DNA from: JAWVFM01 sp963739355 | GTDB taxonomy: Bacteria; Actinomycetota; Thermoleophilia; Solirubrobacterales; 70-9 | Assembly (NCBI GenBank): GCA_963739355.1 | Contig: CAVUAD010000007.1 | Coordinates: 930,001 to 994,000 of the forward strand | Direction: 5' to 3' | DNA length: 64,000 nucleotides | Shown: positions 1-8,668 of the stretch, in pieces | Position numbering within the stretch: the first letter of the stretch is position 1 | Layout of the letters: each line of letters opens with the position of its first letter | The notes under the pieces: generated by a model | The model's input: the letters and a program-made list of their open reading frames with translations, nothing else | The model's database searches: none | What the model was told of the DNA's origin: nothing | Program-made: the position numbers and the translations under genes

Positions 1-2
1 GG

Positions 3-284
3 ACGGCGGCGCCGATCGACATCCTCGGCATCTTCCTGGGGCCGGTCGTGGTCGGGGCGGCCTACACGCTGAGCGAGCGAGCCATGCTCGGCGACACCGG
101 CTCCAACCTGATCGGCGCGCTCGGTGGCGTCTCGCTGGTGGTCGTGCTCGGTTCCACCGGGCGGGCGATCGCGCTCGCGGTGGTCGTCGCGCTGACGATC
201 TTCGGGGAGTTTCGGTCGATCTCCGCGGCGGTCGAACGTGTTCCGCTCCTGCGGTCACTAGACTCGCTTGGCAGGTCTGAATGA
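3..284 (+). CDS. C-terminal part of a MraY/WecA-like glycosyl-phosphotransferase (cut by window edge)
   Basis: Open from the left edge to TGA at 282-284, so only about 93 C-terminal residues are visible. The segment MLGDTGSNLIGALGG resembles the conserved GD(T/A)G(S/A)N...G loop of polyprenyl-phosphate sugar-1-phosphate transferases (glycosyltransferase family 4: MraY, WecA and relatives). It is followed by a hydrophobic, valine/alanine-rich membrane segment and a short polar tail. Such enzymes move a sugar-phosphate from a UDP-sugar to a lipid carrier in the membrane. The family is inferred from one motif plus membrane character; the exact substrate cannot be told. The stop lies 22 bases before the likely pyrG start on the same strand. 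Confidence 0.55.
   Translation, partial: TAAPIDILGIFLGPVVVGAAYTLSERAMLGDTGSNLIGALGGVSLVVVLGSTGRAIALAVVVALTIFGEFRSISAAVERVPLLRSLDSLGRSE
259..264 (+). promoter_or_regulatory. Putative -10 element for pyrG
   Basis: TAGACT lies in the end of the upstream gene, 30 bases before GTG 295 and 42 before ATG 307. The same hexamer stands before other genes in this window. Here it would give a short leader that includes a GGGAG Shine-Dalgarno (291-295). No clear -35 is seen. Confidence 0.4.
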
Positions 285-306
285 GCCGCAGGGAGTGCTG
301 CAAGAG

Positions 307-1992
307 ATGAAGCCGGGCGAGACGCGCTTCATCTTCGTCACCGGCGGCGTAGTTTCCGCGCTGGGCAAGGGCATCGCGTCGGCCTCCATCGGCCGCCTCC
401 TCGTCAGCCGCGGCTTCCGGGTGCAGCTCCAGAAGTTCGACCCGTACATCAACGTCGACCCGGGGACGATGAGCCCGTTCCAGCACGGCGAGGTCTTCGT
501 CACGGAGGACGGCGCCGAGACCGACCTCGACCTCGGCCACTACGAGCGCTTCACCGACGAGAACGCCTCGCGGGCGTCGAACGTGACCGCGGGCGCCGTC
601 TACAACTCGGTGATCCGCCGCGAGCGCCGTGGCGACTACCTCGGGGCCACCGTCCAGGTGATCCCGCACATCACCGACGAGATCAAGCAGCGCATCCTGA
701 TCGTCGCCGAGTCGCAGGCCGTGGACTTCGTGATCACGGAGATCGGCGGCACCGTTGGCGACATCGAGTCGCTGCCGTTCCTCGAGGCGATCCGCCAGCT
801 CTACACCGACCTTGGCCCGCGCCGTTGCATGTTCGTCCACCTCACGCTCGTCCCCTACGTCGGGCACGCGGGCGAGATGAAGACGAAGCCGACGCAGCAC
901 TCGGTGAACGAGCTGCGCCGCATCGGGATCCAGCCGCACGCGCTGGTGCTGCGCTCAGAGCGCGCGCTGGAGCGCGACATCCGCCGCAAGATCGCCCTGT
1001 TCGCAAGCGTCCCCGAGGAGGCCGTGATCTCCGCCCGCGACGTCGACAACGTCTACAAGGTGCCGCTCGTCCTGCGGGCCGAGGGCATGGACGACCTCAT
1101 CCTCGACCACTTCGGCGTCGACGCCGAACCCCCGGACCTCTCCGAGTGGGAGGCGCTGATCCGCCGCGCCAACGCCTGCGAGGGGACCACGCGCATCGCC
1201 CTCGTCGGCAAGTACGTGCAGCTCGAGGACGCCTACAAGTCGGTGATCGAGGCGCTGATCCACGGCGGCTACCACCACGGCACCAACGTCGAGGTGGAGC
1301 TCGTCAACTCGGAGGACCTCGACCCGGCCGCGCTTGAGCGCGCCGACGGCATCCTGATCCCGGGCGGGTTCGGAGAGCGGGGCATCGAGGGCAAGATCGA
1401 GGCCGCTCGCATCGCCCGCGAGAACGGCATCCCGTATCTCGGGATCTGCCTGGGCATGCAGATCGCGGTCGCCGAATTCGCGCGCCACGTCGCCGGCATG
1501 GACGGCGCCAACTCCACCGAGTTCGACCCGGAGACGCCGTTCCCCGTCGTCGACCTCCTTCCCGAGCAGAAGGAGGTCTCGGACATGGGCGGGACGATGC
1601 GGCTTGGTGCCGACCCGGTGAAGATCCACGACGGGACGCGAGCGCGCGAGATCTACGGCGAGGCGGTCATCTACAAGCGCCACCGCCACCGCTATGAGGT
1701 CAACAACCAGCTTCGCCGCCGTCTCGAGGACGACGGCCTCGTGGCCGGCGGGACATCACCCGACGAGCGGCTCGTGGAGATCGTCGAGCTTCCGGACCAT
1801 CCGTTCTTCGTCGCCTCGCAGTTCCACCCCGAGTTCAACTCCAGGCCGACGCGGCCGGAGCCGCTGTTTCGCGACTTCGTCGGCGCCGCCGCGGAGCTCG
1901 CCCGGTCGAGGCCGGGCCACGTGGCCGCCGAGGAGTCGGGCGCGGAAGCGGCGGCCGAGCCCGACGACGTCACCGTTCGCCGCGACAGCTGA
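307..1992 (+). CDS. pyrG: CTP synthase
   Basis: Converts UTP to CTP using ATP and glutamine (pyrimidine nucleotide synthesis, cytosol). The N-terminal amidoligase domain opens with FIFVTGGVVSALGKG, the nucleotide-binding start typical of CTP synthases. The C-terminal class I glutaminase domain carries the oxyanion strand IPGGFGERG, the nucleophile in GICLGMQ (about Cys381) and the His/Glu pair in SQFHPEF (about His507/Glu509). Length is 561 residues with an acidic C-terminal tail, near the family norm. I chose ATG 307 because it gives the usual MKPGETRFIFVTGG beginning and has GGGAG upstream; in-frame GTG 295 and TTG 268 are longer alternatives. All key residues are present, so it should be active. 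Confidence 0.96.
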   Translation: MKPGETRFIFVTGGVVSALGKGIASASIGRLLVSRGFRVQLQKFDPYINVDPGTMSPFQHGEVFVTEDGAETDLDLGHYERFTDENASRASNVTAGAVYNSVIRRERRGDYLGATVQVIPHITDEIKQRILIVAESQAVDFVITEIGGTVGDIESLPFLEAIRQLYTDLGPRRCMFVHLTLVPYVGHAGEMKTKPTQHSVNELRRIGIQPHALVLRSERALERDIRRKIALFASVPEEAVISARDVDNVYKVPLVLRAEGMDDLILDHFGVDAEPPDLSEWEALIRRANACEGTTRIALVGKYVQLEDAYKSVIEALIHGGYHHGTNVEVELVNSEDLDPAALERADGILIPGGFGERGIEGKIEAARIARENGIPYLGICLGMQIAVAEFARHVAGMDGANSTEFDPETPFPVVDLLPEQKEVSDMGGTMRLGADPVKIHDGTRAREIYGEAVIYKRHRHRYEVNNQLRRRLEDDGLVAGGTSPDERLVEIVELPDHPFFVASQFHPEFNSRPTRPEPLFRDFVGAAAELARSRPGHVAAEESGAEAAAEPDDVTVRRDS

Positions 1993-2014
1993 CGCCCATA
2001 GATAGCCTGCGGGC

Positions 2015-3124
2015 GTGAGCAACCAGCGCCTGCTCGACCGCTTCGTCCGCCTCTGCGAGACCCCGAGCCCCACCGGGGCGGAGCGCCCGGTGGCCGACGC
2101 GCTGCTCGCCGAGCTTCGTGAGCTTGGAGTCGAGGCGTATGAGGACGATGCCGCCGAGGCTGCACGGGCCGGATCGGGCAACGTGGTCGGGCGAATTCCG
2201 GGGCGCGAAGACGGCTGGGTCTCGTTCTTCGCGCACATGGACACGGTTCCGGAGGGCGGGAAGATCGAGGTGGAGCTTCGCGATGGCGTCTTTCGCAGCG
2301 CCGGCGACACCATCCTCGGCGCCGACAACAAGGCGGCGGTGACCGTGGTGATGGAGCTCGCCGCGCGCGCCGCGTCGCAGCCGCCGCCCGTCGGGCTCGA
2401 GGTCGTCTTCACCGTGGCGGAGGAGGACGGCCTGCGCGGCGCGAAGACGGTCGACGTCGAGGCCCTGCAGGCGCCGTTCGGCTACGCGCTCGATCACGCC
2501 ACGCCGATCGGCGAGGTGATCACCGCGGCGCCCACCTACAACAAGGTCATCGCGGAGTTCGAGGGCGTCGAGGCGCACTCCGGAATCCGCCCGGAGGACG
2601 GGCGCAGCGCGATCGCCGCCGCCGCCAGGGCGATCGCCGAGATGCGGCTGGGCCGGCTCGACGAGGAGACGACGGCGAACATCGGCCTGATCGACGGCGG
2701 GACCGCCACGAACGTCGTGGCCGGGCGCTGCAGGGTGGAGGGCGAGGCGCGGAGCATCGACGAGGAGAAGGCAGCAGCCACGACGTCCAACCTCGTCGAC
2801 GCCTGCACCTGGGCAGCGAGCGAGGCCGGCTGCGACGTGGACGTGGACGTCATCGAGATGTTCCGCGGCTACCGGCTGCCGGCGAGCTCGCGCGCGGTGG
2901 ACGTGGCGCGCGCCGCGCTGGAACGCTGCGGCTACGAGCCTCGCGAGGTGGCCACCGGCGGCGGCAGCGACGCCAACGCCCTGATCGCGCGTGGCTACGA
3001 GTGCGTGCTGCTGGCGAACGGCACCACCGACAACCACACCCCGCAGGAGAGCGTGGCGGCGCGGGACCTGACGCGAATGCTCGAGGTGTGCGAGGCCGCG
3101 CTCGCCGCGGCGGGTGAGGGCTGA
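2015..3124 (+). CDS. M20-family metallopeptidase (peptidase T-like)
   Basis: Zinc-dependent cytosolic exopeptidase-fold enzyme of the M20/M25/M40 group, closest in style to peptidase T-like tripeptidases. The metal and catalytic motifs are visible: FFAHMDTVP (His-x-Asp), ILGADNKAAV (bridging Asp), VAEEDGLRGAK (Glu-Glu pair) and a late TDNHTPQE. The central insert with EGVEAHSG fits the dimerisation domain. The start is GTG 2015. TAGCCT at 2003-2008 sits six bases upstream and no Shine-Dalgarno is seen, so the mRNA may be leaderless. The stop overlaps the next start by one base (TGATG), so the two are co-translated. The physiological substrate is unknown. Confidence 0.85.
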   Translation: MSNQRLLDRFVRLCETPSPTGAERPVADALLAELRELGVEAYEDDAAEAARAGSGNVVGRIPGREDGWVSFFAHMDTVPEGGKIEVELRDGVFRSAGDTILGADNKAAVTVVMELAARAASQPPPVGLEVVFTVAEEDGLRGAKTVDVEALQAPFGYALDHATPIGEVITAAPTYNKVIAEFEGVEAHSGIRPEDGRSAIAAAARAIAEMRLGRLDEETTANIGLIDGGTATNVVAGRCRVEGEARSIDEEKAAATTSNLVDACTWAASEAGCDVDVDVIEMFRGYRLPASSRAVDVARAALERCGYEPREVATGGGSDANALIARGYECVLLANGTTDNHTPQESVAARDLTRMLEVCEAALAAAGEG

Positions 3125-4185
3125 TGCTCCGGCTGCGCTGGGGAGTCGTGGTCCAGCGCGAGCCCCTGGAGGTCGAGGTCGACGGCGAGCGGCGGCGCGC
3201 CTGGGCCGACCTCGCGATGGTCGGCGACGTCCGCGAGGGCGACGAGGTGATCGTCAACGTGACCGCGCTCGACCTCGGCCTTGGCTCCGGCGGCTTCGAC
3301 ATCGTCCACGCCAACCTCACCCGGGGCCTCGACGCGGAGCCCGCGGGCTCCGCGCACGTGATGAAGCTGAACTACACGTCGCTTCAGCACCCGGTCAAGC
3401 CGCTGGAGGAGTCGCCAGGAAGCGACCGCGGGACCCTGCCGCCCGTCCTGGTGCTGCCGCTTCACGGCCACCTTCCGCCGGCCGTCTGGGCCGCGACACA
3501 GGTGCGCCCCGGCCTGCGCCTCGGCTACGTGCAGGGCGTTGGCGGATCGCTGCCCGGCGGAATGTCGCGCGACGTCGCGGAGCTTCGTGGCCGTGAGCTG
3601 ATCGCGGGCCACGTCACCGCCGGCGCCGCGTTCGGCGGGGATCGCGAGGCGATCAGCCTGATCGGGGCGTTCGACGCGGGCTCGCGCGTGCTTGGCTGGG
3701 ACGCGATCGTGGTCGCGCCGGGACCGGGGATCCTTGGGTCGAGCACGCGCCTCGGGCACGGCGGGATGGCCGCGCTGGACGCGGTGCACTGCGCCCTGGC
3801 TCTCGGTCTGCCCACGCTGGTCTCGCCGCGCATGTCCAGCGCCGACCCGCGCCCCCGTCACCGCGGCCTCAGTCACCACACCGCCACGGTCCTGGACCTG
3901 GCCCTCGGCACGGTTCGCGTGCCGGTGCCGGAGCTGGACATGAAGGGCTGGCCCACCGGCGACGAGGCGGGCGAGCCGGTCGACATGCCGAGCGTTCTCG
4001 ACGCCCTCCACCGGGCCGGCGCCGGGCGCCACGACGTGACGGTCGAGCCCGTGGATCTCGAGGCCTACGCCAACAGCGGCCTGGCCACCCGGACCATGGG
4101 CCGCGACCTCACCGAGGACCCGCTGTTCTTCGCCGCGGCGCTCGCCTCAGGGCGCGCGCTCGGCGCGATGTGCAGCGAGGAGTAG
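3124..4185 (+). CDS. DUF3866 family protein
   Basis: A 353-residue cytosolic protein matching the uncharacterised DUF3866 family, which I recognise from its N-terminal pattern (a short beta domain, then VNVTALDLGLGSGGFDIVHAN) and the later glycine-rich stretch around APGPGILGSSTRLGHGG. The biochemical role of the family is not known. It starts one base inside the stop of the M20 peptidase and is followed four bases later by a NUDIX hydrolase, so the three probably form one transcript. I see no catalytic motif that would justify a function. There are no membrane segments and no signal peptide. Confidence 0.75.
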   Translation: MLRLRWGVVVQREPLEVEVDGERRRAWADLAMVGDVREGDEVIVNVTALDLGLGSGGFDIVHANLTRGLDAEPAGSAHVMKLNYTSLQHPVKPLEESPGSDRGTLPPVLVLPLHGHLPPAVWAATQVRPGLRLGYVQGVGGSLPGGMSRDVAELRGRELIAGHVTAGAAFGGDREAISLIGAFDAGSRVLGWDAIVVAPGPGILGSSTRLGHGGMAALDAVHCALALGLPTLVSPRMSSADPRPRHRGLSHHTATVLDLALGTVRVPVPELDMKGWPTGDEAGEPVDMPSVLDALHRAGAGRHDVTVEPVDLEAYANSGLATRTMGRDLTEDPLFFAAALASGRALGAMCSEE

Positions 4186-4189
4186 GGCC

Positions 4190-4717
4190 GTGGAGCGAAT
4201 CGACTCCAAAACTCTCCACGAGGGGCGGATCGCAACCGTTCGCCACGACACGTTCCGGTTCGAGGACGGCAGCGAGGTGGTGCGCGAGATCGTGGGCCAC
4301 CCGGGAGCCGTGGCCATCCTGGCCCACGACGAGCGCTTCCTCTACATGGTTCGCCAGCCCCGCGAGCCCGTAGGCGAGCCGGATCTCCTCGAGCTGCCCG
4401 CCGGGAAGCTGGACGTGGAGGGCGAGAGCCGCCTGGAATGCGCGCGGCGTGAGCTCGCCGAGGAGATCGGCATGAGCGCGAGCGAGTGGACCGAGCTTCG
4501 CCGCTTCTTCGTGAGCCCCGGGTTGCTCGAGGAGGAGGTCACGCTGTTCGAGGCGACCGGCCTCGCCCCGGCGGACGGCGACTTCGAGGCCGACGAGGAC
4601 GAACGGATCGAGCTGGTCCGGTGGCCCCTCGACGACCTCGAGGGCGCGCTCGAGCAGTGCCGCGACGCGAAGTCGCTGGTGGGCCTGTTCGAGCTGCGTG
4701 CCCGGCGGGCCGGCTGA
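4190..4717 (+). CDS. NUDIX hydrolase, ADP-ribose pyrophosphatase type
   Basis: A 175-residue NUDIX hydrolase. The Nudix box reads G-x5-E-x7-R-E-L-x-E-E-I-G within GKLDVEGESRLECARRELAE and the following EIG, giving the metal-binding RELAEEIG helix. The upstream ELPAGK segment and the N-terminal beta strands (RHDTFRFEDGSEVVREIVGH) are typical of ADP-ribose or sugar-nucleotide pyrophosphatases, which hydrolyse ADP-ribose to AMP and ribose 5-phosphate. Start is GTG 4190. It follows DUF3866 closely and precedes xerD, an arrangement that fits one housekeeping operon. Confidence 0.85.
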   Translation: MERIDSKTLHEGRIATVRHDTFRFEDGSEVVREIVGHPGAVAILAHDERFLYMVRQPREPVGEPDLLELPAGKLDVEGESRLECARRELAEEIGMSASEWTELRRFFVSPGLLEEEVTLFEATGLAPADGDFEADEDERIELVRWPLDDLEGALEQCRDAKSLVGLFELRARRAG

Positions 4718-4780
4718 CGCCGGCGAGCACGACCGGTTGCAGCGGCAGGGGAGCGAGCCGCGGGGCGGAACTTGGCGGTC

Positions 4781-5755
4781 ATGGCGATCGCCGTCCGTCC
4801 CCGAATCGAAGAGAGCGAGGTCGAGCCGCGCTTCGAGGCGCTGGTGCTCGACTTCCTCGCCTACCTGGAGTTCGAGCGCGGCCTCGCGCGCAACACGCTC
4901 GACGCCTACAGGACCGACCTCCTGCAGTTCGGCCGCTTCCTCGCGCGCCGCGGTCGGAGCGCCACGGAGGCCGAGCGCGGCGACGTCGCAGACTTCCTCG
5001 CCGACCTTGCCACGGGCCACCCCGCGGAGGGCGAGGAGGCCGAGCGGCCCGCGTGCTCGCCGGCAACCATCAGCCGCAAGACGGCGGCGCTGCGCTCCTT
5101 CTACCGCCACCTGCGCCGCGAGGAGCTCGTCGACTCCGACCCGACCGCGACCCTTGTCGCTCCCGTTCGCGGCCGCCGGCTTCCGCACGTCCTCGCCTAC
5201 GCGGAGGTGAAGCGGCTCCTGGAGAGCGTCTCCGGCTCCGACCCGATCGCCCTGCGCGACCGGGCTCTCCTGGAGCTCATGTACGGCTGCGGGCTGCGGG
5301 CCTCGGAGGCGATCGGTCTGGAGGTCGGCGACGTCGACATCCGTCGTGGCTTCGTGAGGCCGCACGGCAAGGGCTCGAAGGAGCGGACCGTTCCGCTCGG
5401 CAAGGAGGCCGCCGGGTCGGTTGCGCGCTACCTGCGCGCGGGGCGCCCCGAGCTCGTCGGCTCGAGCCCCGAGCCGAAGCTCTTCGTCAACTTCCGCGGC
5501 GGCGGGCTGACGCGCCAGGGCCTCTACAAGATCATCCAGCGCCACGCGAAGGACGTTGGGCTTGACGACAAGATGAGCCCGCACACCCTGCGCCACAGCT
5601 TCGCCACGCACCTCCTCGCCGGTGGCTGCGACCTGCGCTCGGTCCAGGAGATGCTGGGCCACGCCGACGTCGCGACGACCCAGCTCTACACGCACCTCGA
5701 GGGCGACCGCGTCAAGGACGCCTACTTCAGCGCCCACCCGCGCGCCCGCAGCTGA
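4781..5755 (+). CDS. xerD: Tyrosine recombinase XerD
   Basis: Site-specific recombinase of the Xer type, expected to resolve chromosome dimers at dif with XerC. An N-terminal SAM-like core-binding domain (FLAYLEFERGLARNTLDAYR) is followed by the catalytic domain. The catalytic set is complete: Arg in YGCGLRASEAIGL, Lys in HGKGSKERTVPLG, His-x-x-Arg in SPHTLRHSFATHLL, His in MLGHADV and nucleophile Tyr303 in TTQLYTHL. Length of about 324 residues is slightly above the usual 298-310. ATG 4781 was chosen; in-frame TTG 4772 is an alternative. No mobile-element signature lies next to it, so I read it as the chromosomal Xer protein and not a phage integrase. Confidence 0.9.
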   Translation: MAIAVRPRIEESEVEPRFEALVLDFLAYLEFERGLARNTLDAYRTDLLQFGRFLARRGRSATEAERGDVADFLADLATGHPAEGEEAERPACSPATISRKTAALRSFYRHLRREELVDSDPTATLVAPVRGRRLPHVLAYAEVKRLLESVSGSDPIALRDRALLELMYGCGLRASEAIGLEVGDVDIRRGFVRPHGKGSKERTVPLGKEAAGSVARYLRAGRPELVGSSPEPKLFVNFRGGGLTRQGLYKIIQRHAKDVGLDDKMSPHTLRHSFATHLLAGGCDLRSVQEMLGHADVATTQLYTHLEGDRVKDAYFSAHPRARS

Positions 5756-5845
5756 CACATCCCCGGCGCCGAGCGTCCCGGACCCCGCGGTATGCGAGGG
5801 GTTCCGGGACGTTCGATGCTGCGAGGGGCCTGGGAGAATGGGCAG

Positions 5846-6772
5846 GTGCCTGAGCTGCCCGAGGTCGAGACCGTTCGCCGCCAGCTGGAGCCCGAGATGG
5901 TGGGCCGGCGGATCACAGCCGCGCGCGTGCTCGACGAGCGCTGGACGCGCCCGCGCCCGCCGGCCGAGGTCGAGGAGGCGCTGACCGGGCAAGGCGTGGA
6001 GGCGGTGCGCCGCCGGGGCAAGTACCTGGTCGTCGACCTCGAATCGGGCGCCCACCTGGTGATGCACCTGCGGATGACCGGCAACCTGCTGCTGCGCCCG
6101 CCGGACGCCGAGGCGACCTTCGACCTTATGGAGGCCCGGCTCGGCGGCCCCCGCTTGTACGAGGCGCACCCCGACGCCCGGTTCCTGCGAGCCGTCCTCA
6201 GCCTGGACGACGGCGCAGAGGTGTGGTTCACAGACGCGCGCCGGTTCGGCCACGGCGAGGTGATCGCCGCCGGTGAGCTCGACGCGTACTTCGCGAGCCG
6301 GCTCGGCGTGGAGCCCCTGTCCGGTGAGCTCACGGCGGAGGAGCTGGGCCGCCGTGCCGCGGGCCGCACGGCGCCGCTCAAGTCGTTTCTCCTGAACCAG
6401 GCGCACCTCGCGGGGGTGGGCAACATCTACGCCGACGAGGCCCTCTTCCGGGCGGAGCTCCATCCGCTCTCGCCGGCCGGCTCGATGAAGCCCGAGCACC
6501 TGGAGGCGCTTCGCGAGGGAATCGTGGCCGCGCTCGAGGCGGGCCTCCAGAACGGGGGCTCGTCGATCGACGACTACCGCAACGCTCGCGGCGAGCCCGG
6601 CACCATGCAGGACGAGTTCCTCGTCCACACGCGCGAGGGCAAGGAGTGCGTGCGCTGCGGCGAGACGATTCGCCGCGTGGTCGTCGCCGGGCGCTCGACC
6701 TACTTCTGCCCCGGCTGTCAGCACCGCCTGCGTCGCCGGCCGAAGCGGCGCCGCAAGGTGCGCGCGGCGTGA
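5846..6772 (+). CDS. mutM: Formamidopyrimidine-DNA glycosylase (Fpg/MutM)
   Basis: Bifunctional DNA glycosylase/AP lyase that removes 8-oxoguanine and formamidopyrimidines. The start is fixed by biochemistry: the nucleophile is Pro2, and GTG 5846 gives the invariant PELPEVE N-terminus, whereas a longer reading would bury it. Lys in RRRGKYLV, the H2TH region with LNQAHLAGVGNIYADEALF, and the C-terminal zinc finger (Cys268, 271, 288, 291) are all present. Length is 308 residues including a basic tail. GAGAAT at 5834-5839 lies six bases before the start and there is no Shine-Dalgarno. Its stop overlaps the start of the P1 peptidase (GTGA). Confidence 0.95.
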   Translation: MPELPEVETVRRQLEPEMVGRRITAARVLDERWTRPRPPAEVEEALTGQGVEAVRRRGKYLVVDLESGAHLVMHLRMTGNLLLRPPDAEATFDLMEARLGGPRLYEAHPDARFLRAVLSLDDGAEVWFTDARRFGHGEVIAAGELDAYFASRLGVEPLSGELTAEELGRRAAGRTAPLKSFLLNQAHLAGVGNIYADEALFRAELHPLSPAGSMKPEHLEALREGIVAALEAGLQNGGSSIDDYRNARGEPGTMQDEFLVHTREGKECVRCGETIRRVVVAGRSTYFCPGCQHRLRRRPKRRRKVRAA

Positions 6773-7698
6773 GCCCGCTCTCGCCGCCGCCCGGGTTCCT
6801 GGTCGGCCACCACACGGACGCGGAGGGGCGGACGGGCTGCACAGCGATCATCGCCCCGCCGGGCTCGCGCGGCGGGGTGGACGTTCGTGGAGGCGCTCCG
6901 GGAACCCGCGAGACGGACACCGTGAGCGTCACCGCGCGCACCAACCAGGTGACCGCGGTGCTGCTCTCGGGCGGCAGCGCCTTCGGGCTCGCGGCCGCGG
7001 ACGGAGTGGTCCGCTGGTGCGAGGAGAACGGGCGCGGCTTCCCGACCTCCGCGGGCCCGGTTCCCGTGGTTCCCGCGGCGATCATCTTCGACCTCGGAGT
7101 GGGGGAGTCCTCGGCGCGCCCCGGGCCGGAGGCCGGTTACGCCGCGTGTGAGGCGGCGTCCGAAGAGGCTCCGCCGACCGGGGCCGTCGGCGCGGGGACG
7201 GGCGCAACCGCCGGGAAGATCCTGGGCATGGAGCGCTGCGTCGCGGGCGGCCTCGGCTACGCCGCGGTGAGGACCGGCGCGGGCGCCACGGTCGCGGCGG
7301 TCGCCGTCGCGAACCCCGTCGGCGACGTGATCGCCGCCGACGGCACCCTGCTCGCCGGCCCGCGTGGCGACGGCGGCGAGCTCCTGCGCACCACGGAGCT
7401 GGTGGCAGCGATGGAGGGACCGCCGCACTGGGGCGGCTTCCAGGGGCGCAACAGCACGCTCGTCTGCGTCATGACCGACGCGCCGCTCGACAAGATCGGC
7501 TGCTCGCGCGTGGCGAGGATGGCGAGCTCGGGCCTGGCGCGCGCCATCGACCCCGTCTACTCGGACTTCGACGGCGACACCGTGTTCTGCGTCTCCTCGG
7601 GAGCTGGGGAGGCCGACCAGTTCACGCCGTTCGCGGTGGGGACGGCCGCCGCCGGGGTGACGGCCGAAGCGCTGCGGAACGCCGTGGCGCGGGAGTAG
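6769..7698 (+). CDS. P1-family peptidase (DmpA/BapA-like N-terminal-nucleophile amidohydrolase)
   Basis: A 309-residue member of peptidase family P1 (S58), which self-cleaves and acts on amides, beta-peptides or D-amino-acid peptides. Recognisable are VGHHTDAEGRTGCTAI near the N-terminus, LLSGGSAFGLAAADGV, the glycine-rich GAGTGATAGKI and the autoprocessing region GRNSTLVCVMTDA, where Ser/Thr after Asn would become the new N-terminal nucleophile. GTG 6769 is used because it overlaps the mutM stop by four bases and gives a family-like N-terminus. The exact substrate cannot be predicted. Confidence 0.82.
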   Translation: MSPLSPPPGFLVGHHTDAEGRTGCTAIIAPPGSRGGVDVRGGAPGTRETDTVSVTARTNQVTAVLLSGGSAFGLAAADGVVRWCEENGRGFPTSAGPVPVVPAAIIFDLGVGESSARPGPEAGYAACEAASEEAPPTGAVGAGTGATAGKILGMERCVAGGLGYAAVRTGAGATVAAVAVANPVGDVIAADGTLLAGPRGDGGELLRTTELVAAMEGPPHWGGFQGRNSTLVCVMTDAPLDKIGCSRVARMASSGLARAIDPVYSDFDGDTVFCVSSGAGEADQFTPFAVGTAAAGVTAEALRNAVARE

Positions 7699-7779
7699 CT
7701 CAGGCGGGTCCACGCAATTCGCCGAGTTTGCGGGTTGACCGGCGTAGTTCGTCCGCCTCGCCGTGCATATTTCGTGGCG

Positions 7780-8532
7780 ATGTCCGGCACCTTCAAAACC
7801 GAGGCGATCGTGCTGCGGTCGATCCGCTACGGGGAGGCCGATCGGGTGCTCCACCTCTACAGCGTCGACCACGGGCGGATCGGCGCGATCGCCAAGGGAG
7901 TGCGTCGTCCGCGCTCGCGTTTCGGCGGCAGGCTGGAGCCGTTCTTCCGCCTCGACCTCGTGCTTCACCGCGGCAGGGGGGAGCTCTCGACGGTCACCGC
8001 GGCCCACACGATCGCCGCGCACGCCAACCTGCGGCGCTCGGGCGCGGCGCTCGACGCCGCGGCCCGTGCCTGCGACACCGTGCTTCGCCTGCTCGACGGC
8101 GAGGAGGCGAACCCCGCCGCCTACAACGTCCTCTGCCGCTACCTGGCGCTCCTGGACGGGCAGGAGCCGCCGAGCGGGGTCTCCCCGTTCTCCTCGGTCG
8201 ACGGCGCCGAGGGCCTCGCGACCGCCCTCGCGTTCCGCCTGAAGCTCGCGCTCGCCGCCGGATTCGCTCCCGAGCTCACCGCCTGCGCCCGCTGCGGGGA
8301 GGCCGAGAACCTCACAGCCTTCTCGGGCGCCGCCGGCGGGGTGGTCTGCTCCTCCTGCGAGGCGAGCGGCTTCCCGATCTCGCCGAACGCGCACCGCTTC
8401 ATGATGGAGGCGATCGGCAGGCCGCTCGCCGACGCGCCCGGTGCCCCGGACGCGGCGCTTCGCCAGGTGGAGCGCGCGATCACCGCGACGCTCGACCATC
8501 ACGCCCAGGTCCACCTCAAGGCCGCAGCCTGA
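7780..8532 (+). CDS. recO: DNA repair protein RecO
   Basis: Recombination mediator of the RecFOR pathway; loads RecA onto SSB-covered DNA and anneals strands. The N-terminal OB fold is recognisable (TEAIVLRSIRYGEADRVLHL) with the KGVRRPRSRFGG segment. The C-terminal half contains a four-cysteine zinc site (ACARCGEAE ... CSSCEASG), as found in many RecO proteins. 250 residues from ATG 7780; in-frame GTG 7774 and TTG 7735 are possible but unlikely. A weak CATATT at 7766-7771 precedes the start. Confidence 0.9.
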   Translation: MSGTFKTEAIVLRSIRYGEADRVLHLYSVDHGRIGAIAKGVRRPRSRFGGRLEPFFRLDLVLHRGRGELSTVTAAHTIAAHANLRRSGAALDAAARACDTVLRLLDGEEANPAAYNVLCRYLALLDGQEPPSGVSPFSSVDGAEGLATALAFRLKLALAAGFAPELTACARCGEAENLTAFSGAAGGVVCSSCEASGFPISPNAHRFMMEAIGRPLADAPGAPDAALRQVERAITATLDHHAQVHLKAAA

Positions 8533-8668
8533 CGGTGCGCGGCCGCCGCCGGCCGCGTCCTCGGTTGCTCGCGTGCAGAGCACGCCACGCAACCTGCGTC
8601 CTTGCCATCGACAGCCGCACACCGTCAGGGGCGAAAGGGGTGGGGACGGCGCCTATTCTCCGGTGTAA

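Noticed and set aside
4109..6724. Very long open frame on the minus strand (about 870 codons) opposite NUDIX, xerD and mutM
   Set aside because: High GC keeps antisense frames open. The translation is low-complexity (Arg/Ala/Leu/Val/His-rich) with no domains, and the plus strand carries well-defined genes.
7688..7760. GGGAGTAGCTCAGGCGGGT resembles the start of a tRNA D arm
   Set aside because: No anticodon stem, T arm or matching acceptor strand follows; it is the end of the P1 peptidase gene and spacer.
8654..8659. TATTCT as a leaderless -10 for the dGTPase gene
   Set aside because: The gap to GTG 8669 is nine bases and the start codon itself is uncertain, so I did not count it among the clear cases.
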